NCBI GenBank assembly: GCA_026398575.1
Contig: JAPLSP010000093.1
Location: 1-8,564, forward strand
DNA length: 8,564 nt
Source of the DNA: Candidatus Sumerlaeota bacterium
GTDB lineage: Bacteria; Sumerlaeota; Sumerlaeia; JADFCT01
Reading direction: 5' to 3'
Numbering within the stretch: the first letter of the stretch is position 1; every line of letters starts with the position of its first letter. The notes beneath the pieces are model-generated. The model saw only the letters and a program-made list of their open reading frames with translations, searched no databases and was not told the origin of the DNA. Below are positions 1-7,239 of the stretch, piece by piece. A program made the translations under genes and the position numbers.

Positions 1-594
1 CTGCGGCTGGCGGAAAACTATATCGCGGAAAATGGCGGCAAGGCGCGCGTGGATGTTTTCACCGTGGGCAAGCGCGCGCGTGACTACCTCACCAAACGCG
101 ATTATCATCTTGTCGGCTCCGAAATCAGCCTGGGCGGCAACGTCAAGTCCGATGTCGCGCATTCGATCTGCGAACGGTTGATCGAGCGCTTCGTGAGCAA
201 ACAGACGGACCGCATTGTTTTGATTTATAACAGCTACGTCTCGGCGGTCGCTTATAAGCCGGTGGCGACGCAATTCCTGCCACTGTCGGCCGAAGACGTG
301 GCCGGTGAAGAAGATGCGGTCTATCACCGGGAGATTGGCTATATTTTCGAGCCAAACGCGGCGCGTGTGTTTGAGCAATTGATCCCGCGCTACGTTGAGA
401 CGAAGATTTTCAGCGCGATGATCGAAGCGATGACGTCCGAACACAACGCCCGGCGGATCGCCATGAACAGCGCGACGGAAAACTGCCAGGAAATGATCAG
501 TTCGCTGACGCTGCGGGCCAACAAGGCGCGCCAGGCGGCGATCACAAAGGAAATCCTCGAAATCGTCGGCGGCGCCGAGGCGTTGAAGGGATAG
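1..594 (+). CDS. atpG: ATP synthase F1 subunit gamma, C-terminal part (5' end outside window)
   Basis: Gamma is the central rotor shaft of F1, whose N- and C-terminal helices form a coiled coil inside the alpha3beta3 ring. The frame is open from base 1 and gives 197 residues. The family is usually about 280-310 residues, so roughly the first third lies outside the window; the GTG at 49 is an internal codon, not the start. The C-terminal end matches the gamma signature: SEHNARRIAMNSATENC, then ITKEILEIVGGAEA, which fits the conserved T-x-E...E...GA pattern just before the stop. Composition is GC-rich like atpD. In the standard atp order (B-E-F-H-A-G-D-C) atpD should follow directly, but here 2.3 kb of unrelated genes intervene. 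The identification is firm. Confidence 0.97.
   Translation: MRLAENYIAENGGKARVDVFTVGKRARDYLTKRDYHLVGSEISLGGNVKSDVAHSICERLIERFVSKQTDRIVLIYNSYVSAVAYKPVATQFLPLSAEDVAGEEDAVYHREIGYIFEPNAARVFEQLIPRYVETKIFSAMIEAMTSEHNARRIAMNSATENCQEMISSLTLRANKARQAAITKEILEIVGGAEALKG
590..594 (+). repeat. GATAG direct repeat, left copy (possible insertion boundary)
   Basis: GATAG here contains the atpG stop codon and recurs at 2850-2854, where it contains the HEPN stop codon. The pair brackets the accessory block exactly. A 5-base match is short and may be chance; a third GATAG occurs at 2872-2876. Confidence 0.3.
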
Positions 595-603
595 TGGCGG
601 CCT

Positions 604-1713
604 ATGTTGACTCGTGTATATATTGATAATTTTCGGAGTCTGGTGAATTTCGACCTCCACCTGCAGCCGCTGTGCCTTCTATTGGGAGAAAATGGAACGG
701 GAAAATCCTCTGTATTCGATTGTCTTTATCTTTTGCAGAAATTTATATTGGGAGAGGGCAAGGTTGATCAGTATTTCACTGAAAATGATCTGACTTCATG
801 GCAAACTACGCCGTTGCAGGCATTCGTGTTAGAGATGAAGACACCGGAAGGATTATTTCTTTACGAGCTCATTGTTGAACATGATAGGGAAAGAAAACTC
901 AGACACATAAAAAGGGAAATGCTACTACTTGATAACCGTGCGCTATTCAAATTTGAGGAGGGGATAGCAAGGCTTTATCGGGATGGCTTTTCCGCAGGTC
1001 CAGAATACCCTTTTGACTGCTCGTTGTCTGGAATTGGCAGCATTCAACCCCGCCCTGATAATAAGAACTTGACGGCATTCAAGAAATATATCAGCGATAT
1101 TTATATATGCCGCATTGTCCCGTCGCTCATTTCAACAGAAACGCGCGAGACAGCTGCTCGGCCAATGATTGATATGCGTAATTTTGCCTCCTGGTACCGT
1201 TACCTTTCGCACGAGCGCCAACCTCAAGTATTCGACTTGACCGTGGCGTTGCGAAAGATTCTGCCGGGATTTCATTCCTTTCGCTTGCAAGCGGCTGGCA
1301 AGAGCTATTTGCTGCAAGCAGGTTTTCAGATAGAAAACAACGAGCAAAGCCTGTGTTACTATGACTTCGATCAATTATCGGACGGCCAGAGAACCTTGAT
1401 GGCACTGTATACGCTTCTATATTGCCTCAAGAACTCAGATGCCATTTTGTTGCTGGATGAGCCTGAAAATTTTCTTGCGCTTCAGGAGATACAGCCTTGG
1501 CTCTTAGCTTTGGCGGATGCTTGTGGTGATGAAATTACGCAAGCCGTTATCATTTCCCATCATCCGGAATTGGTTAACTACCTGGCTGTAGAATCCGGCA
1601 TTTACTTTGAGCGGGAATCCAACCTTCCAACAAGAATCAAGGAGATTGGAAATAGCCTCACTGTGGAAGGCCTCAAACCTTCAGAAGTGATCGAGCGAGG
1701 ATGGAACAAATGA
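604..1713 (+). CDS. ABC/OLD-type AAA ATPase (AAA_15/AAA_21-like), probable defence-system ATPase
   Basis: This is a 369-residue P-loop ATPase of the SMC/ABC-like group that includes OLD, RloA and PARIS-type ATPases. Visible motifs are the N-terminal VYIDNFRSL strand typical of RecF/OLD proteins (residues 5-13), Walker A GENGTGKSS (28-36), the ABC signature LSDGQ (258-262), Walker B ILLLDEPE (281-288) and the switch histidines ISHH (317-320). No Toprim nuclease domain follows the ATPase, unlike full-length OLD; the nuclease-like part is a separate next gene, whose ATG overlaps this stop by 4 bases. The start lies 9 bases after the atpG stop, with only a weak GGCGG upstream. Composition is AT-richer than the atp genes (21 G+C of 60 at 721-780, against 41 of 60 at 3301-3360), suggesting acquisition. 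The ATPase assignment is firm; the defence role is inferred from pairing and neighbours. Confidence 0.88.
   Translation: MLTRVYIDNFRSLVNFDLHLQPLCLLLGENGTGKSSVFDCLYLLQKFILGEGKVDQYFTENDLTSWQTTPLQAFVLEMKTPEGLFLYELIVEHDRERKLRHIKREMLLLDNRALFKFEEGIARLYRDGFSAGPEYPFDCSLSGIGSIQPRPDNKNLTAFKKYISDIYICRIVPSLISTETRETAARPMIDMRNFASWYRYLSHERQPQVFDLTVALRKILPGFHSFRLQAAGKSYLLQAGFQIENNEQSLCYYDFDQLSDGQRTLMALYTLLYCLKNSDAILLLDEPENFLALQEIQPWLLALADACGDEITQAVIISHHPELVNYLAVESGIYFERESNLPTRIKEIGNSLTVEGLKPSEVIERGWNK
1697..1700 (+). promoter_or_regulatory. Ribosome binding site favouring the ATG at 1710
   Basis: GAGG lies directly against the ATG at 1701, too close to serve it, but 9 bases before the in-frame ATG at 1710. 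The latter also gives the ATGA stop-start overlap typical of translationally coupled genes. Confidence 0.5.
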
Positions 1714-2276
1714 GCCGGCGTCGGGTTCAGGTGGTGCTGATATGCGAGGATCGTCAGCAGGGGTCTTTTGCGCAGCGCTTTTTGGGCAAGCAATCGGATT
1801 TCGATGTTCGGAATCTTCGCGTTGAAATGGCGCCCAAGGGCGGTGGGGCAGGCGAGCAAAATGTCAGGAAGACATTTGTCAAAGAGTTGCAGGCGTTGCA
1901 TAGTTTTGGTTCTCATGTTAATAGTTGTCTGATTGTCATGGCGGACGCCGATCCTCGCGCCAGCGCGCCGGACCGGATTAGAGGTTTTGAATTGGCATGT
2001 GGCGAAGCTAAAGTTGAATTCAGGCGTGAAAATGAAAAGGTGGCTTTTATTATTCCCAAGCGGAACATTGAAACTTGGCTTCATTTTCTCGAGGGCAAGG
2101 ACGTAAATGAAGATGATGAATATCAAAAGCTGAAATATCAAAGCGAATGTCGTCCTTTGGTAGATCGGCTTGTCGAAGCATGCCGGCGCCGCAAATGGGA
2201 TCGGCGTCCCCCTTTGTCTTTGGAGTTTGCATGTGAGGAATACAATACGCGTCTTAACCTGCGAGTGAGTTCTTAG
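1710..2276 (+). CDS. Toprim-like partner of the ATPase (RloB/DUF4276/DUF4435-like), hypothetical
   Basis: This 188-residue protein probably acts with the upstream ATPase, with which it forms an ATGA overlap. The N-terminal strand VQVVLICED ends in an acidic residue (Glu13). A second hydrophobic strand leads into a DxD motif (CLIVMADAD, Asp79 and Asp81). This Glu...DxD spacing is that of Toprim folds, which bind metal in OLD and RloB-type nucleases. A third conserved-looking block is IPKRNIETW (115-123), recalling the late motif of RloB-like proteins. The layout is like an OLD nuclease split into ATPase and Toprim chains, as in PARIS (AriA/AriB) or RloA/RloB. I recognise the general pattern, an ATPase followed by a roughly 190-residue protein with CED...DAD...RNIETW, but cannot name the exact family. 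The nuclease activity is inference. The start at 1710 was chosen over 1701 for ribosome-site spacing. Confidence 0.7.
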   Translation: MSRRRVQVVLICEDRQQGSFAQRFLGKQSDFDVRNLRVEMAPKGGGAGEQNVRKTFVKELQALHSFGSHVNSCLIVMADADPRASAPDRIRGFELACGEAKVEFRRENEKVAFIIPKRNIETWLHFLEGKDVNEDDEYQKLKYQSECRPLVDRLVEACRRRKWDRRPPLSLEFACEEYNTRLNLRVSS

Positions 2277-2285
2277 TATTCAAAC

Positions 2286-2603
2286 ATGAAATCGAATGAC
2301 CGTAAAATTCTGACTTCTCTTTCTGAAGAACTGCGGCGCCGCTTTCCTGACGCCCGTATATGGGCGTTCGGCAGCCGAGTTCATGAGACGTCCACAAAGT
2401 ATTCTGATTTTGATGTTTGTATTGTCATTGATAACCTCGATGAAAACAAGGACCGCGAGATCATGAGAACGGCCTGGGAGGTAGGGTTCGAGAATGATGT
2501 TGTGATCTCGACCGTCACCTACTCGACAGAGGAATTCAAGAACGGCCCGTGCTCCGCGTCATCGCTGGTTCGGACAATCCTTTCAGAAGGAATTACGGCC
2601 TAA
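2286..2603 (+). CDS. MNT-domain nucleotidyltransferase (type VII antitoxin-like)
   Basis: This is a 105-residue minimal nucleotidyltransferase. The active site is complete: G29-S30, exactly ten residues, then D41-F-D43 (the GSx10DxD pattern), and a third carboxylate at D71 in FENDVVIS. In characterised MNT/HEPN pairs such as MntA/HepT, this enzyme adds AMP from ATP to the HEPN toxin and neutralises it. The next gene is a HEPN protein starting on the last base of this stop codon (TAATG), so the two are coupled. No clear Shine-Dalgarno is seen before ATG 2286. The gene is in the same frame as the upstream Toprim-like gene, separated only by its TAG and 9 bases, so it may be reached by reinitiation. 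The family is firm; the antitoxin role rests on pairing. Confidence 0.88.
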   Translation: MKSNDRKILTSLSEELRRRFPDARIWAFGSRVHETSTKYSDFDVCIVIDNLDENKDREIMRTAWEVGFENDVVISTVTYSTEEFKNGPCSASSLVRTILSEGITA

Positions 2604-2854
2604 TGGAAGAGGACACCCAAGCGTTGGTAACATACCGTTTGGAGCAGGCGCGGGATGCATTGAAGGCGGGACAGCTTGCCTATGAAGCCGGGCTTTGCCG
2701 GGATTCCGTCAACAGGCATTATTATGCGATGTTCTATGCGGTTCTGGCGCTCCTTGGGGCAAAGGGTGAAACCCCTGGCAAACATACTCAGGCTATTGGG
2801 CTATTTGACTTGGAATTCGCTCGTGGATATCTTCAAAACGCCTCAAAAAGATAG
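2603..2854 (+). CDS. HEPN-domain protein, apparently C-terminally shortened (MNT partner)
   Basis: This 83-residue HEPN protein is the usual partner of an MNT nucleotidyltransferase. The core helix carries SVNRHYYAMFYAVLALL (residues 35-51), matching the NRxYYAMFYA pattern of HEPN (PF05168-like) proteins. A possible RNase/AMPylation motif is R33-x5-H39-x-Y41, within the RX4-6H range. GKHTQAIGLFDLEF (59-72) also matches the family. HEPN partners usually run about 120-140 residues with two further helices; here translation stops at residue 83, so the C-terminal part is missing. I tried the other two frames across 2820-2880 and found no convincing continuation, so a simple frameshift is not obvious. 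The ATG at 2603 overlaps the MNT stop by one base and has AGAAGGA upstream (2585-2591); an in-frame ATG at 2549 lies inside MNT and is unlikely. It may be inactive, or trimmed by a junction with host DNA. Confidence 0.78.
   Translation: MEEDTQALVTYRLEQARDALKAGQLAYEAGLCRDSVNRHYYAMFYAVLALLGAKGETPGKHTQAIGLFDLEFARGYLQNASKR
2850..2854 (+). repeat. GATAG direct repeat, right copy (possible insertion boundary)
   Basis: This copy matches 590-594. If it is a target duplication, the HEPN reading frame ends at a duplicated host stop codon. No terminal inverted repeats or transposase accompany it, so support is weak. Confidence 0.3.
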
Positions 2855-2865
2855 CGCGAATCTAC

Positions 2866-2871
2866 TATAAT
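2866..2871 (+). promoter_or_regulatory. Possible -10 element before atpD
   Basis: A perfect TATAAT sits 15 bases before the atpD ATG. The best -35 at 17 bases spacing is TCAAAA (2843-2848), a poor match. Transcripts starting about 7 bases downstream would have a leader of only about 9 bases and would largely lose the AGGG ribosome site at 2875-2878. It may be chance in an AT-rich gap. Confidence 0.2.
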
Positions 2872-2874
2872 GAT

Positions 2875-2878
2875 AGGG
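2875..2878 (+). promoter_or_regulatory. Ribosome binding site of atpD
   Basis: AGGG lies 8 bases before ATG 2887 and supports that start. Confidence 0.5.
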
Positions 2879-2883
2879 CATAG

Positions 2884-4323
<1,440 letters not shown>

Positions 4324-4333
4324 AAAGAAAGCA

Positions 4334-4368
4334 ATGTAAAATGAGAAATGAGAAATGAGAAATGTAAA
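4334..4368 (+). repeat. Heptamer array 1: ATGTAAA-(ATGAGAA)3-ATGTAAA
   Basis: There are five consecutive 7-base units: ATGTAAA at 4334, ATGAGAA at 4341, 4348 and 4355, and ATGTAAA at 4362. The array starts 10 bases after the atpD stop. It is purine/A-rich on the + strand and would be unstructured in RNA. No coding function is evident; an overlapping minus-strand frame is a repeat artefact. Confidence 0.85.
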
Positions 4369-4440
4369 ACCGAGAAGCCCGGCGGTAGAAGATAATGAAG
4401 ATCGTTTAGGCATGGGCGTGTGTAGATAGTGGTTTGGGAA

Positions 4441-4559
4441 CTGAAAACCGAAAACCGAAAACCGAAAACTGAAAACCGAAAACCGAAAACCGAAAACTGA
4501 AAACCGAAAACCGAAAACCGACAACCGAAAACCGACAACCGAAAACCGAAAACCGAGAA
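4441..4559 (+). repeat. Heptamer array 2: 17 units of CYGAAAA with a 28-base higher-order period
   Basis: There are seventeen 7-base units without interruption. Most are CCGAAAA. CTGAAAA occurs at units 1, 5 and 9, giving a 28-base super-period: units 1-4 and 5-8 are identical, and 9-12 differ by one base. Units 12 and 14 are CCGACAA and the last is CCGAGAA. The array ends 5 bases before the atpC start, so the zone where a ribosome site belongs is itself repeat; the diverged last unit supplies only a weak GAG (4555-4557). The same unit, inverted and degenerate, fills 8123-8199. It is not a CRISPR array, since it has no spacers. Such arrays expand by slippage or recombination; their function is unknown. 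Confidence 0.95.
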
Positions 4560-4564
4560 TCTCC

Positions 4565-4825
4565 ATGTCTGATAAATTCCGCTTGCAGGTATTCGTTTTG
4601 GATCGCGCTGTTTTCAGCGGCGACGTGATATCCATCATCGCGCCAGGCGAGGACGGCTACTTGGGCGTGCTGGCCCATCACGCGGCGCTGCTGACGACGC
4701 TGGGCGAAGGCGCCTTGAGCGTCGAAACCGCCGGAGAAACGAAAACATACCAAATCAAAGGCGGCTTCATGGAAGTGCTCAATAATCAAGTCACAGTCCT
4801 GGCAGACAGTATCCAAAACGAATAA
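4565..4825 (+). CDS. atpC: ATP synthase F1 subunit epsilon, short form
   Basis: Epsilon joins gamma to the c-ring and in many bacteria inhibits ATP hydrolysis through its C-terminal helical hairpin. This protein has 86 residues and covers only the N-terminal beta-sandwich: FRLQVFVLDRAVFSGDV, then the family block SIIAPGEDGYLGVLAHHAALLTTL, and a last strand FMEVLNNQVTVLAD. Typical epsilon is about 130-140 residues, so the hairpin is absent; sandwich-only forms are known in some lineages. It ends cleanly with a stop and shows no frameshift continuation, so this looks like a true short form. The ATG at 4565 is the only sensible start but lacks a good Shine-Dalgarno. It is the last recognised atp gene; the next gene starts 44 bases on. 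Confidence 0.95.
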   Translation: MSDKFRLQVFVLDRAVFSGDVISIIAPGEDGYLGVLAHHAALLTTLGEGALSVETAGETKTYQIKGGFMEVLNNQVTVLADSIQNE

Positions 4826-4869
4826 AGGATTGCGCGCGCCAAGCCAAAAGCAAAACAAAGAGCCTGAAA

Positions 4870-7149
4870 ATGGCGACGGAGCCTGATCATCAGCGCATGC
4901 CGGAAGAACGGCGAAGTCCGCCGGGAAACGAAATATCGCATGCGCCTTGCGGAAATAGTTCCACTCAAGATTCGATTTCACCGGCGACGCCTTCGCCGAT
5001 AGCCTCGCTGCCAACGGCGCCTCTACCATCCGCATCCTCTCAGCCGCCGCCTTTGCCCACTCATCAGCGCTCATCCCCAAAGCGAACGTTGGATCTATTT
5101 TTAGAACGATGGAATGCGTGGCTATTCCAGCGCACGCTCATTGCATGGTTTGTGCGGATTCACCTCCACTTGGCCGAGTTTGCCGCTTTCTACATTATCC
5201 TGGCCTGTGCTTTTTTGATTATTCCTGAGAAGACAAGCATAACAAAATTCCTGGAACTGATGGGGGAGGATCCAACAAGCTCCCCTGGGGATATGCCCAT
5301 TGCCAGAATACTGAAGGAGCTATTTGGCTGGCCTTTTACATATACGATCTTGGAGATGTTTTTGCATGGGGCTTTCCCAATTCTTGTCCTTGCAACCGCT
5401 CCGTTTCTCCTCTTTTCGCGATGCATCTGGAATCGGACTCTATTCCTGATCTGCTCCATCGCATTAATCGCAGGCTCTTATGCGGCATATTGCAGCATCT
5501 TTGTCTGGCCCAAGTATGCCGATATTGAGAACGGCCGCGCGGACTATCCCTTTCTTTCTTTGGGCGCGCCGCTTTGGGGGATACCTCTCTATGTCATCTT
5601 GATTCCGGTATTGCTGCAATTCCTCATTCCTATTCTCACCGCGTTCTATTGCGTAAGGAAAAAATTCAGGTACTGGCAATTTGCCGCCGGCGGCGCCGCA
5701 GGCATTTGCATGATGCGAGCGGCGACGCTAGGGGTTCGCTGGTGGGCAAGGCAGGGATATCCGGCGCCAATCAAGGAGTCGTGGCTGCCGCCCAATGGCA
5801 TCCTGATACTTCTCTTCGTCTTTCTTCTCATCCTTCTTCCCCTGCAACGCAGAGCGCTGGAGTCTCTGCTCGGTTTTCCACTTACAAAGCGGGGAACAAG
5901 AATTGAAACACACGCCTCTTCCTTTGGGACAGCCCTGTTGGGGCATGCGGCTCTGCTGGGGGTGTCGGCGCTTTTCGCGGTCATGCTGGTTTATCAGTAC
6001 CTGGAATGCAGAGTGGATATGACAATGAAATATGGGCCCGAAAGGCAGGCGGTGAATCCGGCATTGCGAAACGCGTTTGATGATTGGAAGCCATATTTTA
6101 CCAGGGGAAAGTCTGCGATAATCAAGTTGGGGGCTGCCCCGACGTCCAATCTTCCCACGCAAAAAAGCGGTTCATACGGTCGCGCGGGCCAATCCGCGCC
6201 CAGCGCTAATCAAAGGTCATTTATTTATCTTGGCGTGACGATCCCATTGACTCTGGACTGTTATCAGGAAACTACAACTCCCGCGATTCTGAAGGCAAGA
6301 ATTGAAGCCATCGAGCCGAAGGAGCTTGAGAAATTATTCAAGGGCTATGCCGAGAACCTTGCTGCTTTGGAGCGGGCCCGCCAGGCGGATTATTGTCGCT
6401 TTCAGGAAACTTCGCAATCGTTGATGCAAAATGCGCTTCATTCATATTTCCGCGAAATCGCTCGCGTGCTGAATCTGCGCGCTCTCGAACATGTTGTTTA
6501 TGGCCGCTCCAATGAAGCTCTGCGCGATATTGAGACAATCTGGAACACAGGATGCCTGCTCGCCGAAAGCAATGATAGCCTGATTGCATGCATGATCGGC
6601 ATTTCGATTCGCCGAATTGGCCTGGATGCTGCGTATAACTATTTCCTGTATTACAGAGAGGATATGCGCGCGCTGGAAGCGCTGGAGGCGCTGATGGCGA
6701 AATGGCGTTGGCGCGTGTGTCGTCCGCTGGATTGGGATGCCATTCGCCATGTGGAATTTGGCTTGTGGAAAGTCTGCCTGTTTCCAGAAATCAACATGCC
6801 CGGAACCATCCGGGCTACGGCCGTAAATTATGCGCAATGGGCACGATATGACACCTTGTACATGGCGATTGCCCTCGAAAAATATCGGCAAGCGCAGGGC
6901 GGCTATCCGGCTAGCCTGAAGGAATTGGTTCCGCGATATCTTGACAAAGAGCGTGTGGATCCATTTGTCGGGCAGCCGTATGCTTATGAAAGAACGCCGG
7001 AGGGCTTCTGCCTGTCGTGCCCTTATCTTGAAAACATGACCTGGCTGGGCGATGGTCCGCACCTTCGCTATTCCTGTCATATTGAGGTCATTGGCGGGGA
7101 TTGGCGGATTGGGGCTTGCAACGACGAGGCCGGAAAAACTAAAAAATAA
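4870..7149 (+). CDS. Large polytopic membrane protein with pseudopilin-like C-terminal segment, function unknown
   Basis: I do not recognise a named family for this 759-residue protein. Residues 1-72 are a Pro/Ser/Thr-rich, probably disordered tail. Six or seven hydrophobic segments follow at about 102-119, 159-183, 190-213, 234-261, 271-288 (weak), 310-327 and 353-378. Residues 380-759 are a large soluble, mostly helical part. Near its end, ALEKYRQAQGGYPASLKEL (about 667-685), then RYLDKERVDPFVGQPYAYER, resembles the mature C-terminal region of type II secretion major pseudopilins (GspG), where a helix is followed by a YP...L..L....D.W/F.G.P.Y pattern. From memory, comparable membrane proteins with this tail are common and uncharacterised in PVC-type genomes. 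The start at 4870 has AAGAG 7 bases upstream (4858-4862); the next in-frame Met is residue 10. It lies 44 bases after atpC and may be co-transcribed. GC is lower than in the atp genes. Confidence 0.8.
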   Translation: MATEPDHQRMPEERRSPPGNEISHAPCGNSSTQDSISPATPSPIASLPTAPLPSASSQPPPLPTHQRSSPKRTLDLFLERWNAWLFQRTLIAWFVRIHLHLAEFAAFYIILACAFLIIPEKTSITKFLELMGEDPTSSPGDMPIARILKELFGWPFTYTILEMFLHGAFPILVLATAPFLLFSRCIWNRTLFLICSIALIAGSYAAYCSIFVWPKYADIENGRADYPFLSLGAPLWGIPLYVILIPVLLQFLIPILTAFYCVRKKFRYWQFAAGGAAGICMMRAATLGVRWWARQGYPAPIKESWLPPNGILILLFVFLLILLPLQRRALESLLGFPLTKRGTRIETHASSFGTALLGHAALLGVSALFAVMLVYQYLECRVDMTMKYGPERQAVNPALRNAFDDWKPYFTRGKSAIIKLGAAPTSNLPTQKSGSYGRAGQSAPSANQRSFIYLGVTIPLTLDCYQETTTPAILKARIEAIEPKELEKLFKGYAENLAALERARQADYCRFQETSQSLMQNALHSYFREIARVLNLRALEHVVYGRSNEALRDIETIWNTGCLLAESNDSLIACMIGISIRRIGLDAAYNYFLYYREDMRALEALEALMAKWRWRVCRPLDWDAIRHVEFGLWKVCLFPEINMPGTIRATAVNYAQWARYDTLYMAIALEKYRQAQGGYPASLKELVPRYLDKERVDPFVGQPYAYERTPEGFCLSCPYLENMTWLGDGPHLRYSCHIEVIGGDWRIGACNDEAGKTKK

Positions 7150-7156
7150 GCCTTAT

Positions 7157-7178
7157 GCCGCGCTTTCGTGAACGCGGC
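7157..7178 (+). repeat. Inverted repeat in the gap between membrane protein and isomerase genes
   Basis: GCCGCG (7157-7162) pairs with CGCGGC (7173-7178) around a 10-base loop, 8 bases after the stop. No T-run follows, so it is not a classic intrinsic terminator, though it could stabilise a 3' end. The rest of the 90-base gap shows only the downstream ribosome site. Confidence 0.35.
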
Positions 7179-7224
7179 TGACCGCAGGGCACAACGAGCG
7201 GGGAAAAAAACATACTCAATCTTC

Positions 7225-7230
7225 AAGGAG
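7225..7230 (+). promoter_or_regulatory. Ribosome binding site of the isomerase-like gene
   Basis: A full AAGGAG lies 9 bases before ATG 7240. It fixes the start there rather than at the upstream in-frame ATG/GTG codons, and it places the Tat motif close to the N-terminus as expected. Confidence 0.75.
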
Positions 7231-7239
7231 ATCGCTTCA

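Noticed and set aside
1602..2141. Minus-strand open frame opposite the ATPase and Toprim-like genes
   Set aside because: No recognisable motif or ribosome site, and it lies entirely antisense to two genes with clear domain motifs.
2820..2880. Frameshift explaining the short HEPN protein
   Set aside because: The other two frames give no sequence resembling the missing HEPN helices, so truncation fits better than a single indel.
4441..4559. CRISPR array
   Set aside because: Units are 7 bases, contiguous and without spacers, and no cas genes are nearby.
7157..7178. Intrinsic terminator after the membrane protein gene
   Set aside because: The 6-base GC stem has a 10-base loop and no following T-run, so it was kept only as an inverted repeat.
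7168..7239. Longer N-terminus for the isomerase-like protein (start at 7168)
   Set aside because: It would place 24 extra residues before the Tat motif, whereas an ideal AAGGAG sits 9 bases before ATG 7240.
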